From: Weimeria sp002480925
Lineage (GTDB): Bacteria > Bacillota > Clostridia > Lachnospirales > Lachnospiraceae
NCBI RefSeq assembly: GCF_052064335.1
Contig: NZ_JBQHVU010000014.1
Span: 1 to 64,000, forward strand
Length of the DNA stretch: 64,000 nt
Reading direction: 5' to 3'
Positions 43,635-52,724 of the stretch are shown piece by piece. The position numbers and the translations under genes are program-made. The number at the start of each line of letters is the position of its first letter. Positions within the stretch are counted from its first letter, which is position 1. The notes under the pieces were generated by a model that was not told the origin of the DNA, made no database searches, and was given only the letters and a program-made list of their open reading frames with translations.

Positions 43635-44396
43635 TTATTTTGCTGCGATCACCTCTCGCATATCATACATTCCGGCTTCCTTTCCGTTCAGGAACTTTGC
43701 TGCCTCAACAGCGCCTCTGGCGAAGACAGCCTTTGATGTAGCCTGATGCTTGAAGGTGATGACCTCATCCTGACCGGCGAAGATCACCTCATGTTCACCG
43801 ACTATATTCCCGCCGCGGATGGATGAAATACCGATCTCTTTTGCATCTCTTTTTTCCCGTCTGTCGTGCCTGTCATAGATATAGGTGTATCTGCCATCGG
43901 CAGCATCGTTTACAGCATCGGCAAGGGCAATAGCCGTACCACTCGGGGCGTCGAGCTTCTGATTGTGGTGAGCCTCTACAATCTCTACATCGAAGCCTGC
44001 GTCTGCGAACACCCTTGTAGCCTTATCAAGCAGCTCAAACAAAGTATTGATACCAAGTGACATGTTTGCGGAGCGGAGGATGGCAACCTTTTCAGAGGCC
44101 TTTTCCACCTGTTTTATCTGTTCATCAGAAAGACCTGTGGTGCATAGAACGACAGGCGTCTGCTTGTCTACAGCGTAGTCAAGAAGCGAATCAACAGCCT
44201 TAGGGTTTGAAAAATCAATTATCACATCAGCACTGATATCACACTGGTCGAAGGATGCAAATACCGGATAGGAATTCTTCCTCTCAGTAAAGGGATCGAT
44301 TCCGGCTACGATCTCGCAGTCCTCATCCCCTGCAACAATATCGGTGATAACCTGTCCCATATGGCCGTTGGCCCCGTTCATAATAATTCTTGTCAT
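43635..44396 (-). CDS. dapB: 4-hydroxy-tetrahydrodipicolinate reductase
   Basis: 253 residues. The nucleotide-binding MNGANGHMGQVI starts the protein, and the catalytic block EAHHNQKLDAPSGTA (with the HH and K residues) is followed by SIRGGNIVGEHEVIF. It reduces the product of dapA with NAD(P)H. It faces dapA across the shared terminator instead of sitting in one operon with it, and was likely rearranged in this lineage. It has an AAGGA ribosome site. Confidence 0.96.
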   Translation of the reverse strand: MTRIIMNGANGHMGQVITDIVAGDEDCEIVAGIDPFTERKNSYPVFASFDQCDISADVIIDFSNPKAVDSLLDYAVDKQTPVVLCTTGLSDEQIKQVEKASEKVAILRSANMSLGINTLFELLDKATRVFADAGFDVEIVEAHHNQKLDAPSGTAIALADAVNDAADGRYTYIYDRHDRREKRDAKEIGISSIRGGNIVGEHEVIFAGQDEVITFKHQATSKAVFARGAVEAAKFLNGKEAGMYDMREVIAAK

Positions 44397-44429
44397 TATC
44401 CTTTTCCTTTCTGTTAAAAAGTTTTAACT

Positions 44430-45800
44430 TTACATCCTTATTGAAGAAAGCTCTGATTCATCCTTTTCATCGTTCTTCTCGTTGAACACATAGTCGTTTC
44501 CTGGAAGTATGGCATTCAGGATTATACCGAAAATAGCTGCAAGAGCAAGGGCAGTAAGGGTGATATGAGTGCTTCCGACCTTGAAGGTCAGACCATCAGT
44601 AAAGCCCAGACCCGTTACCAGGATGACAGCGGCAATTATAAGGTTTCTTGATTTCGTGAAATCGACATGGTTTTCGACGACATTTCTTACTCCGATAGCG
44701 GAGATCATTCCATAGAGGATAAAGCTTACCCCTCCTATGATAGCAGTCGGAAGGGTTCCTATAACCTCGGCAAACTTCGGAGAGAAGGAAAGGATCACTG
44801 CGTAGATGGCAGCAAGCCTTATCACACGAGGATCATGGACCCTTGAAAGCTCGAGCACACCGGTATTCTCGCCATAGGTAGTATTTGCAGGACCTCCGAT
44901 AAGGCCGGCAAAGGCTGTAGCAAGGCCGTCTCCTATGAGTGTTCTGTGAAGACCAGGATCAGAGATGAGGTTTTCTCCAACAGTAGCTGAGATCGCCGAT
45001 ATATCTCCTATGTGCTCCATCATTGTGGCAATAGCTATTGGAGCCATTACCAGTATGGCTGTGATATCGAACTTGCAGATCATAAATGGCTGCAGCTGAA
45101 CTACCTTAGCCTTTGCTATCTCACCGAACTGAAGTATAGCTGAGCCGTCGGCATTTGTCATGCCTGCTGCCTGAAAGATGACAGCAGCTATATAGGAGAT
45201 CACTACACCCATAAGGATAGGGATGATCTTGAACATTCCCTTTCCCCATATATTAAATATCACGATCACGGCAAAGGCGATGAGAGCTAAAGGTAAGTTC
45301 TGTGAGGCATTGTTTACCGCTGAGGGAGCAAGTGAGAGGCCTATGCAGATGATTATAGGACCTGTCACCACAGGAGGCAGGAAACGCATTACCCGGTTGA
45401 CTCCGACAAGCTTTATTATTAGAGCAAGCAACAGATAGAGAAGCCCGGCTATGACTATTCCTCCGCAGGCATAGGGGAGCTTTTCTCCCATTGTCATGTT
45501 CTTGTAGATGCCGGTCTTCAGATTGGCGACGGTCGCGAATCCTCCCAGAAACGCAAATGATGATCCCAGGAAGGCCGGAACCTTCATCTTTGTTATCACA
45601 TGGAAGAGAAGGGTACCGACACCGGCTGCAAAGAGAGTTACCTGAATAGATAAGCCCTCACCCTTGAAATAACTATTAACCAGGATTGGGACCAGTATCG
45701 TTGCCCCGAACATGGCAAACATATGCTGAAGCCCCAACAGGAGCATCCTCGGAACGCCCAGGGTCCTGGCATCTTTTATTGCCTGCTGCTTTGTATCCAT
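44430..45800 (-). CDS. uraA: Uracil permease / uracil-xanthine transporter
   Basis: 456 residues from the ATG at 45800 (AAAGGAGG upstream); a longer frame to 45866 would include the promoter. It has about 14 hydrophobic segments. NCS2 motifs are visible: LLLGLQHMFAMFGATILVP near the start, the MMEHIGDISAIS substrate-binding Glu region, and NTTYGENTGVLELSRV. It imports uracil, driven by the proton gradient. It is divergent from upp, which converts uracil to UMP; the two form a salvage pair with back-to-back promoters. Confidence 0.93.
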   Translation of the reverse strand: MDTKQQAIKDARTLGVPRMLLLGLQHMFAMFGATILVPILVNSYFKGEGLSIQVTLFAAGVGTLLFHVITKMKVPAFLGSSFAFLGGFATVANLKTGIYKNMTMGEKLPYACGGIVIAGLLYLLLALIIKLVGVNRVMRFLPPVVTGPIIICIGLSLAPSAVNNASQNLPLALIAFAVIVIFNIWGKGMFKIIPILMGVVISYIAAVIFQAAGMTNADGSAILQFGEIAKAKVVQLQPFMICKFDITAILVMAPIAIATMMEHIGDISAISATVGENLISDPGLHRTLIGDGLATAFAGLIGGPANTTYGENTGVLELSRVHDPRVIRLAAIYAVILSFSPKFAEVIGTLPTAIIGGVSFILYGMISAIGVRNVVENHVDFTKSRNLIIAAVILVTGLGFTDGLTFKVGSTHITLTALALAAIFGIILNAILPGNDYVFNEKNDEKDESELSSIRM

Positions 45801-45843
45801 TTTGCCTCCTTTATATCGGAAAAAACTTTTTTGTACCATAGAA

Positions 45844-45872
45844 ATTCTAAATGATTTACTGGCCATTTACAA
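45844..45872 (-). promoter_or_regulatory. Promoter of uraA
   Basis: On the minus strand, TTGTAA (45872-45867), 17 bp, TAGAAT (45849-45844). Its -35 lies 3 bp from that of the divergent upp promoter. Confidence 0.65.
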
Positions 45873-45875
45873 GTG

Positions 45876-45903
45876 TTGACTACAGGAAAATTTCGTCTAT
45901 AAT
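45876..45903 (+). promoter_or_regulatory. Promoter of upp
   Basis: TTGACT (45876-45881), 16 bp, TATAAT (45898-45903), ~41 bp before the upp start. Confidence 0.75.
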
Positions 45904-45944
45904 ATAGAGTGTTTTTTTGCGGAATATTTTAAAGGAGACAAAAG

Positions 45945-46592
45945 ATGGAAAATTATAAGGGACTGGATAATGTAAGGGTGTTTGATCATCCTCTGATCCA
46001 GCACAAGATCTCAAGGTTAAGAGATAAGCATACAGGAACCAATGAGTTCAGACAACTGGTCGGAGAGATCGCCATGCTTGAGGGCTTTGAGGCACTTTCA
46101 GATCTGCCGCTCGAGGAGATAGAGGTCGAGACACCTATAGAGAAATGCATGACTCCTGTTATAGCCGGAAAGAAGCTGGCTGTAGTTCCTATCCTTCGAG
46201 CAGGACTCGGTATGGTAGACGGGGTACTTTCTCTGGTACCTACTGCAAAGGTAGGACATATAGGCCTTTTCAGAGATCCAGAGACTCACGAGCCTCATGA
46301 GTATTACTGCAAGCTGCCTTCTCCTATCGAGGAGCGTACCATAGTCGTAGTGGATCCAATGCTTGCGACAGGCGGATCAGGATCAGCAGCTATAGATTTC
46401 ATCAAGCAGCATGGCGGAAGAAAGATCAAGTTCATGTGCATCATTGCCGCTCCGGAGGGAGTCGAGAAGCTTCATAATGACCATCCTGATGTGCAGATCT
46501 ATATTGGCCATGTAGACAGAGAGCTTAATAGTGATGCCTACATCTGTCCGGGACTTGGAGACGCTGGAGATCGTATCTTCGGTACACTGTAA
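45945..46592 (+). CDS. upp: Uracil phosphoribosyltransferase
   Basis: 215 residues. The PRPP-binding loop appears as VVVDPMLATGGSGSAAI, with IPILRAGLGMVDG-type VPILRAGLGMV and the C-terminal uracil-binding YICPGLGDAGDRIFG. It makes UMP from uracil and PRPP. AAAGGAGA lies before the ATG. It is divergent from uraA, the matching transporter. The length fits the family. Confidence 0.97.
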   Translation: MENYKGLDNVRVFDHPLIQHKISRLRDKHTGTNEFRQLVGEIAMLEGFEALSDLPLEEIEVETPIEKCMTPVIAGKKLAVVPILRAGLGMVDGVLSLVPTAKVGHIGLFRDPETHEPHEYYCKLPSPIEERTIVVVDPMLATGGSGSAAIDFIKQHGGRKIKFMCIIAAPEGVEKLHNDHPDVQIYIGHVDRELNSDAYICPGLGDAGDRIFGTL

Positions 46593-46601
46593 GGGAATTG
46601 T

Positions 46602-48002
46602 ATGGGTATTTTTTCAAAGGATAATTCTGCGTCGACGGACGCGGATCCTCTTCATATTATTATAGTTGGCTGCGGAAAGGTAGGCCATACGCTTATTGCT
46701 CAGCTGTCCAGAGAGGGCGACGATATTACGATAATAGACGAGAGTGAGCAGAAGATAAGCGACATCACAAACCAGTATGATGTGATGGGTATAGTCGGAA
46801 ACGGGGCCAGCTACAGCGTCCAGAAGGAGGCTGGGATCGATGATACAGATCTTTTAGTGGCTGTGACGGATTCAGATGAGCTGAATCTTCTTTGTTGCAC
46901 TATAGCCACCCGTATAGGAAAATGCTCTGCTATAGCAAGAGTCAGGAACCCGGAGTACAGCACGGAGATCAATTATCTGCGCGACCGGCTTGGACTGGCC
47001 ATGATCATAAACCCTGAGATGGAGGCGGCCATGGAGGTTGCCCGTATTCTCTATCTCCCTTCTGCGCTTGAGGTGAATACCTTTGCGCATGGAGAGGCTC
47101 AGATGATAAAGTTCCGTGTCAAGGAAGATTCCAGGATAGTAGGTAAGGCAGTGCACACTGTCGCAAGAGAGTCAAGGAATGTGCTCTTTACCACTGTCTT
47201 CCATGACGGCAGGGCCTATATACCTAACGGAGACTATATCTTCTCTCCTGGAGATACGGTATCATTTGTCACCTCAAGGCACAATGGCAAGAATGCCCTT
47301 AAGAGCCTTGGAGTGCCTACGGCAAATGTCAGGGACTGTATGATAATAGGCGGAGGCAAGGCAGCCTATTATCTGGCAGCCCAGCTCATCAGGGAGAGTA
47401 TCTCGGTAAAGATAATCGAGCGCGACCAGAAGAGATGCGAGCAGCTTTCCTCCCTGCTGCCAAATGCTATTATAATAAATGGAGACGGTACAAGCGCCGA
47501 TCTTCTGAAGGAGGAGGGCATAGAGACAGTAGATGCATTTGTCCCTCTTACTGGTATAGATGAGGAGAATATCCTTCTGACCCTCCATGCTAAAAGGGTA
47601 TCAGAGGCAAAGGTAGTTACAAAGATCAACAGATTTGCTTTCCAGGATGTGATAGACAGTCTTGACTTAGGAAGCGTGGTCTATCCCAGGATCATAACGT
47701 CGGAGGCTATAATTGCCTATGCCAGAGCCAAGAGAGCATCGATGGATTCAAACATAGAGACTCTTTATCATATGTATAATGATACTGTAGAGGCTATAGA
47801 GTTCCGTATAGGAGCTCCTTCAGCTGTGACTGGTGTCCCGCTCAAGGATCTGAAGCTTCGGGGACATCTGATGGTATCGTTTATAAGCCGTGACGGAACG
47901 ATCATCTTCCCTAAGGGAGATGATACTATAGAGGTTGGCGATACGGTGATGATAGTTACTACACATACAGGCTTCTCTGATATAGTGGATATTCTGGCAT
48001 AG
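46602..48002 (+). CDS. trkA: Trk potassium uptake NAD-binding regulator
   Basis: 466 residues with two RCK units. The first Rossmann domain starts IIIVGCGKVGHTLIAQLS and the second MIIGGGKAAYYLAAQLI, each followed by a TrkA-C domain (SRIVGKAVHTVARES; AVTGVPLKDLKLRGH). The cytoplasmic gating subunit binds nucleotide and controls the channel TrkH, encoded 9 bp downstream. It follows upp by 9 bp, so it may also be read from the upp promoter. Confidence 0.94.
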   Translation: MGIFSKDNSASTDADPLHIIIVGCGKVGHTLIAQLSREGDDITIIDESEQKISDITNQYDVMGIVGNGASYSVQKEAGIDDTDLLVAVTDSDELNLLCCTIATRIGKCSAIARVRNPEYSTEINYLRDRLGLAMIINPEMEAAMEVARILYLPSALEVNTFAHGEAQMIKFRVKEDSRIVGKAVHTVARESRNVLFTTVFHDGRAYIPNGDYIFSPGDTVSFVTSRHNGKNALKSLGVPTANVRDCMIIGGGKAAYYLAAQLIRESISVKIIERDQKRCEQLSSLLPNAIIINGDGTSADLLKEEGIETVDAFVPLTGIDEENILLTLHAKRVSEAKVVTKINRFAFQDVIDSLDLGSVVYPRIITSEAIIAYARAKRASMDSNIETLYHMYNDTVEAIEFRIGAPSAVTGVPLKDLKLRGHLMVSFISRDGTIIFPKGDDTIEVGDTVMIVTTHTGFSDIVDILA

Positions 48003-48011
48003 AGGTGACAA

Positions 48012-49484
48012 GTGAATCAGTCTATAATCAAATATATACTAGGAAAGGTGCTTGAGATCGTTGGCCTTCTTATGGTGATCCCGATGATCACAGGCATCAT
48101 ATACCATGAGGAAGAGGCCTTCTCCTATCTTTTCGTTGGAGTCCTAAGCTTTGCGATCGGGTGTTTTACGACCAGGAAAAAGCCGTCAAATACGATGTTT
48201 TATCTTAAAGAGGGTTGTGTCGTGACCTCTCTTTCATGGATCCTCATATCAGTGGTCGGGGCAATTCCCTTTATGCTGACAGGAGAGATACCTAATTTCA
48301 TAGATGCCTGGTTTGAGACTGCATCAGGCTTTACGACGACAGGAGCTTCCATCCTTACTGATGTCGAGGCCATCTCTCATACATCTCTGATGTGGAGGAG
48401 CTTCACACACTGGATTGGCGGAATGGGAGTCCTTGTCTTTCTTCTGGCTGTAATACCTATGTCAGGTGGCTCCAATATAAACCTTATGAGGGCAGAATCT
48501 CCGGGTCCTTCTGTCGGAAAGCTTGTCCCTAAGATAAAGAGCTCAGCAGCAATCCTTTACAGGATCTATCTGGGAATGACTGTAGTACAGTTCGTGCTCT
48601 TAGTCATTGCGAGGATGCCGGCATTTGATGCTTTATGCATCACATTCGGTTCGGCAGGTACAGGAGGCTTCGGTGTGAGAAACGACAGCTGCGGAAGCTA
48701 CAGCGCCCTGCAGCAGTGGATCACAGGTGTTTTCTGTGTCCTGTTCGGAGTGAACTTCAACTTTTATTATTTCCTCATTGCAAGAGAGCCGAAAAAAAGC
48801 TTTCGTATGGAGGAGGTCAGGGTATACTTCGGTATAATTGGAGCCTCAGTCATTATCATTTTCTTCAATATAATGGGAATGTTCAATAATGCCCTCGATG
48901 CGCTTAGAGCTGCTTTCTTTCAGGTGGGAAGCATAATCACGACAACAGGATACTCATCAGTGGATTTTGACCTGTGGCCGACTCTTTCAAAGGCCATCCT
49001 TGTGATGCTTATGTTTATCGGAGCCTGTGCGGGATCTACAGGAGGCGGATTCAAGGTATCCAGAGCCATAATCGCTTCAAAGACTGTGTTTAAGGAGGCC
49101 AACTCCTATATCCATCCGAAAAGCGTGAAGAAGATAAAGATGGATGGCGAGGTCATAGAGCATGATGTGCTGAGATCTGTAAATGTATATACGATCACAT
49201 ATCTGGCGATCTTTATAGTGTCTGTGCTTCTGGTATCCATTGAGGGAAAGGATCTGGTGACAAGCTTTACATCTGTTGCTGCTACCTTCAATAACATAGG
49301 ACCTGGTCTCGCAAAGGTCGGACCGGCAGCCAATTATGACTGCCTGTCATATCTTTCAAAGATAGTCCTTACACTTGATATGATAGCAGGAAGGCTTGAG
49401 CTGTTTCCTCTGATCATCCTTTTTCATCCAGCTGTGTTAAAGGAGATATTCATAAGAAAGAAATGCAGCCAGAGAGCCTCATGA
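48012..49484 (+). CDS. trkH: Trk potassium uptake channel subunit
   Basis: 490 residues from a GTG start with GAGGTGA upstream. About ten hydrophobic segments include four pore-loop repeats with TrkH/KtrB filter-like sequences: FTTTGASI, FGSAGTGGFGV, ITTTGYSS and FNNIGPG. It imports K+ with TrkA as the gating partner. It converges with a small hypothetical gene with no obvious terminator between them. Confidence 0.95.
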   Translation: MNQSIIKYILGKVLEIVGLLMVIPMITGIIYHEEEAFSYLFVGVLSFAIGCFTTRKKPSNTMFYLKEGCVVTSLSWILISVVGAIPFMLTGEIPNFIDAWFETASGFTTTGASILTDVEAISHTSLMWRSFTHWIGGMGVLVFLLAVIPMSGGSNINLMRAESPGPSVGKLVPKIKSSAAILYRIYLGMTVVQFVLLVIARMPAFDALCITFGSAGTGGFGVRNDSCGSYSALQQWITGVFCVLFGVNFNFYYFLIAREPKKSFRMEEVRVYFGIIGASVIIIFFNIMGMFNNALDALRAAFFQVGSIITTTGYSSVDFDLWPTLSKAILVMLMFIGACAGSTGGGFKVSRAIIASKTVFKEANSYIHPKSVKKIKMDGEVIEHDVLRSVNVYTITYLAIFIVSVLLVSIEGKDLVTSFTSVAATFNNIGPGLAKVGPAANYDCLSYLSKIVLTLDMIAGRLELFPLIILFHPAVLKEIFIRKKCSQRAS

Positions 49485-49486
49485 TA

Positions 49487-50005
49487 TCAGGCCTTCAGGT
49501 CTATATGCCTCGACAGCTTTTTTGCTATCTGGGACAGGGAGCTCATGAATTCGGATTCCTTTCCGAAGGTATCCTCGAATCTTGATTCGTCGATATTATC
49601 GAAGGCGGACTCTGACATACTCATATATCCATCGTCGTCAAATGTGACGCCAAGATCCTCCAGCTCGTCAGAATAATCGCTGGCGAGCTGTTTCATTTGC
49701 TTTATTGCGCTCTTGGAGTCTCTGCTGTTATATTTCTTAGATGACTGAATAGTATAATTATAGGAATCACAGAAGGCCTTCATTTTCTTATAGAATTCGG
49801 CCTTGCTCTCCTTGCTGTCCTCTGACTCATCACCATAGTCCTCATCAGCAAGCGATGATATGCCCTTTCTCAGGGCCTGTGTATCGGCCATTACGAGCTT
49901 GCCATATGAGGTCTCCTTACGTACTGACTGCTTCGATAATGAGGAGTCACTGGTCTTGTACAGATTCCTGAGTGTGACATTATTTGTAACTGTGAAGCTG
50001 CTCAT
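49487..50005 (-). CDS. Hypothetical acidic helical protein (FliD-like C-terminal motif)
   Basis: 172 residues, no signal peptide. The middle is Lys/Ser/Asp-rich helix and the end carries ELEDLGVTFDDDGYMSMSES, then FMSSLSQIAKKL. This resembles the pattern seen near the C-terminus of flagellar cap proteins (LGI-x-dDG-x-L-x-D), but the protein is far shorter than FliD. AGGAGAAA lies before the ATG. Flagellar association is a weak inference; otherwise function unknown. Confidence 0.6.
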   Translation of the reverse strand: MSSFTVTNNVTLRNLYKTSDSSLSKQSVRKETSYGKLVMADTQALRKGISSLADEDYGDESEDSKESKAEFYKKMKAFCDSYNYTIQSSKKYNSRDSKSAIKQMKQLASDYSDELEDLGVTFDDDGYMSMSESAFDNIDESRFEDTFGKESEFMSSLSQIAKKLSRHIDLKA

Positions 50006-50151
50006 GATTTTCTCCTTTTTAAAATGGAATACTACTTATCTATTATATCGTAGATTTACCAGATAAACTAAATACCTGTGGAAAAATTTGCTGCGATATT
50101 GTATGATAATACATAAACGCGATGTTTTATCTTTTTCTGGAAGGAGATTTA

Positions 50152-51702
50152 ATGGAACACAAACAAAAGGTCATCGTGATCGACTTCGGCGGTCAGTACA
50201 ATCAGCTTGTCGCCCGCCGTGTCAGAGAAAATCATGTTTACTGCGAGATCACATCATATCGGACCCCTCTGGACAAGATCAAGGAGATGGACCCTATGGG
50301 TATCATCCTGACCGGAGGCCCTAACAGCGTATTTGAAGAGGATTCGGCCACGGCTCCCAGGGAACTCTTTGAGCTTGGCGTGCCTGTTCTTGGGCTCTGC
50401 TACGGTGCCCAGCTCATGATGCATGTTTTAGGCGGCAGTGTGGACCATGCTCCGGAAAGAGAGTACGGCAAGACTCCGCTTACTGTCGATGATGAGAAAA
50501 GTCCGCTTTTTGCCGGCCTGCCAGAGAATTCTATTGTATGGATGAGCCATAATGATTATATAAAGACTCCGGCAGCAGGCTTTCATATCACATCCCATAC
50601 TGCTAATTGTCCGGTGGCGTCTGCTGAGGATCCATCGAGAAATCTCTACGCCATCCAGTTCCATCCGGAGGTTCTTCATACTGAGTACGGCAAGCAGATA
50701 TTACATAACTTCGTGATCGACGTGTGCGGATGTGCCGGTGACTGGCAGATGTCATCGTTTGCTGAAAAAACGATAGAGGAACTCCGTGAAAAAATAGGTG
50801 ACGGCAAAGCTCTCTGTGCGCTTTCAGGTGGAGTCGATTCATCAGTTGCAGCAGTTCTACTCGCAAAGGCAATCGGCAAGAACCTGACCTGCGTATTCGT
50901 AGACCATGGCCTCTTACGTAAGGATGAGGGCGATATGGTATCGAAGGTTTTCGGACCTGAAGGCCCGTATGAGCTGAACTTCGTCAGGGTCAATGCCAAG
51001 GATCTCTTCTATAGCAAGCTGAAAGGCGTGACCGAGCCTGAGAAGAAGAGAAAGATAATCGGTGAGGAATTCATTCGTGTCTTCGAGCAGGAAGCTAAGA
51101 AGATTGGAAAAGTAGATTATCTGGTTCAGGGAACCATCTATCCGGATGTAGTTGAATCAGGACTCGGCGGCGAATCTGCCACGATCAAGAGTCACCACAA
51201 TGTAGGAGGACTGCCTGACTATGTAGATTTCAAGGAGATAGTAGAGCCGCTACGATATCTCTTCAAGGATGAAGTGCGTAAGGTCGGCCTCCATCTCGGC
51301 ATTCCTGAAGAGCTCGTAATGCGTCAGCCATTCCCGGGCCCGGGACTTGGAATCCGTATCATCGGTGACATTACTGAGGAAAAGGTGAAGATAGTCCAGG
51401 ACGCCGATGCCATCTTCCGTGAGGAAATGGAGAAGGCAGGCCTCAACAAGACAGCCGGCCAGTACTTCGCAGCGCTTACTAATATGCGTTCAGTCGGCGT
51501 CATGGGCGATGAGAGAACCTATGACTATGCGATAGCGCTCCGCGCCGTGAATACAGTCGATTTCATGACAGCAGATATTGTAGAGATACCATATGAGGTG
51601 CTGAAGACAGTGACTTCAAGAATCATAAATGAAGTAAGTCATGTAAACAGAGTGCTCTATGATATCACGAGTAAGCCGCCAGGCACAATAGAATTCGAGT
51701 GA
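50152..51702 (+). CDS. guaA: GMP synthase, glutamine-hydrolysing
   Basis: 516 residues from the ATG at 50152, chosen because GGAAGGAGA lies just before it. The N-terminal glutamine amidotransferase has the nucleophile block VLGLCYGAQL and the catalytic HPE in FHPEVLH; the ATP-pyrophosphatase domain starts with LSGGVDSSVAA; the C-terminal dimerisation part ends DITSKPPGTIEFE. It converts XMP to GMP. The 3' end of guaA is a known insertion site for integrative elements, and the defence island starts right after it. Confidence 0.97.
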   Translation: MEHKQKVIVIDFGGQYNQLVARRVRENHVYCEITSYRTPLDKIKEMDPMGIILTGGPNSVFEEDSATAPRELFELGVPVLGLCYGAQLMMHVLGGSVDHAPEREYGKTPLTVDDEKSPLFAGLPENSIVWMSHNDYIKTPAAGFHITSHTANCPVASAEDPSRNLYAIQFHPEVLHTEYGKQILHNFVIDVCGCAGDWQMSSFAEKTIEELREKIGDGKALCALSGGVDSSVAAVLLAKAIGKNLTCVFVDHGLLRKDEGDMVSKVFGPEGPYELNFVRVNAKDLFYSKLKGVTEPEKKRKIIGEEFIRVFEQEAKKIGKVDYLVQGTIYPDVVESGLGGESATIKSHHNVGGLPDYVDFKEIVEPLRYLFKDEVRKVGLHLGIPEELVMRQPFPGPGLGIRIIGDITEEKVKIVQDADAIFREEMEKAGLNKTAGQYFAALTNMRSVGVMGDERTYDYAIALRAVNTVDFMTADIVEIPYEVLKTVTSRIINEVSHVNRVLYDITSKPPGTIEFE

Positions 51703-51756
51703 GAAAAATGTTATAATACATTTGCTTAAATATATAATATTAGTATAGAAAAACAT

Positions 51757-51791
51757 AAAAAGCCATGAGAATAAAGTTCTCATGGCTTTTT
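51757..51791 (+). terminator. Terminator after guaA
   Basis: A 13-14 bp stem (AAAAGCCATGAGA / TCTCATGGCTTTT) with a short A/T loop and a T-run. Confidence 0.9.
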
Positions 51792-51792
51792 G

Positions 51793-51928
51793 TCACAATA
51801 GCATAAGTTTATCCGCGACAGCACCAGTTTTGCCTGTGGAATTACAGATGATTTTCACAATAGCATAAGTGTATCCGCGACAGCACCAATTTTGCCTGTG
51901 GAATTACAGATGATTTTCACAATAGATA
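51793..51928. repeat. 62 bp tandem repeat, 2.2 copies
   Basis: Units start at 51793, 51855 and 51917 (TCACAATAG...), exactly 62 bp apart. Each contains TATCCGCGACAGCACCA and GCCTGTGGAATTACAGATGA. Copies 1 and 2 differ at only a few bases; the third is cut short after about 12 bp. Confidence 0.9.
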
Positions 51929-51994
51929 CATTTACAGATTTACCGCACCATATAAGCATTAGTATAGTGCATGGTATTTTCACCATACGCATGA

Positions 51995-52175
51995 AAAAAG
52001 TCGGACGGCACCAAAATTCTGGAAAATTATTGGTACTATTACAGACGGTTTGAATCTATAGTGAAAATATCTGCTTGGTAGGAAAATTTTGTTGGTGCTG
52101 TCGTGTGTTGTACAGGCCTATAGTGAAAATATCTGCTCAGCCAGTGAAATCTTTTGGTGTTGCAATGAGTCGGAT
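51995..52175. repeat. Degenerate inverted copies of the 62 bp repeat
   Basis: The segments at ~52057-52105 and ~52120-52168 read CTATAGTGAAAATATCTGC, then a G-rich stretch, then TTGGTGCTGTCG or TTGGTGTTGCAATG. They are reverse-complement relatives of the tandem units to the left. The whole block could fold into one long imperfect stem. Confidence 0.6.
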
Positions 52176-52267
52176 TGACCGTATAATTGGTCCAGAAAAA
52201 CGTCCGCACCCCCCTTTTGTACATTTTTACTTGACAGTTAACAGAATATAAGGCCGCAAAGAAAGAG

Positions 52268-52372
52268 ATGATGGATTACCAGATCGCAAAGTCCAATGTC
52301 GATAAGGTCAAAAGATATCAGCCGGATAAGGATGAACCTGACAGAAGCAAAACTGAAAATAAGACAAGGTAG
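52268..52372 (+). pseudogene. C-terminal remnant of a larger protein, possibly a relaxase
   Basis: An open frame from about 52235 to the TAG at 52372 with no start signal and no ribosome site. It encodes a charged helical tail (EMMDYQIAKSNVDKVKRY). Tails of this type occur at the ends of mobilisation relaxases and other long helical proteins, so a mobile-element origin is plausible. A terminator follows at once. The identity is uncertain. Confidence 0.35.
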
Positions 52373-52377
52373 TAATG

Positions 52378-52412
52378 GCAGACTGCATCAGTAGATGTGG
52401 CCTGCTTTTTTT
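52378..52412 (+). terminator. Terminator after the gene remnant
   Basis: A 12 bp stem with one mismatch (GCAGACTGCATC / GATGTGGCCTGC), a 4 nt loop and a T7 run. Confidence 0.82.
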
Positions 52413-52454
52413 ATTTTGCATAAGAATGATGTAATTGATTAGGTGACAATGATT

Positions 52455-52605
52455 AACCGAAGCGAAGCGAGGTGATGCTCTGGCTGCGAAGCAGACAGAT
52501 GAGAGGGGCGTGGGGAGAATCTCCCCAACGAGCGGTCTGTTTTTGTACAAACAGACATTGCTCGCAACTTGAAATATACCTTGAAAATGTCGCCTTTCAG
52601 GCGAC
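52455..52605. other. Cluster of hairpins, possible mobile-element origin region
   Basis: Noncoding DNA with several palindromes in 150 bp: GGGGAGA/TCTCCCC (about 52514-52528), GTCTGTTT/AAACAGAC (about 52535-52556) and GTCGCCT/AGGCGAC (about 52589-52605), plus GAAGCGAAGCGAG direct repeats. Similar palindrome groups precede mobilisation genes in Clostridial integrative elements, but no relaxase gene follows. It lies between the guaA end and the BREX operon. Function unproven. Confidence 0.4.
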
Positions 52606-52724
52606 AAAAACAAGATCAGATAAAGATAATACTGTTAAAGAATTAAAAATTGTGGATGCAATCGCAGCGTAAATCGAATATAATAGACAGAAGTAGTTAT
52701 AAAAGCATGAGGAGGAATCCGATT

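Noticed and set aside
51793..52175. CRISPR array
   Set aside because: Units are 62 bp, directly adjacent without unique spacers, and partly inverted; no cas genes are present.
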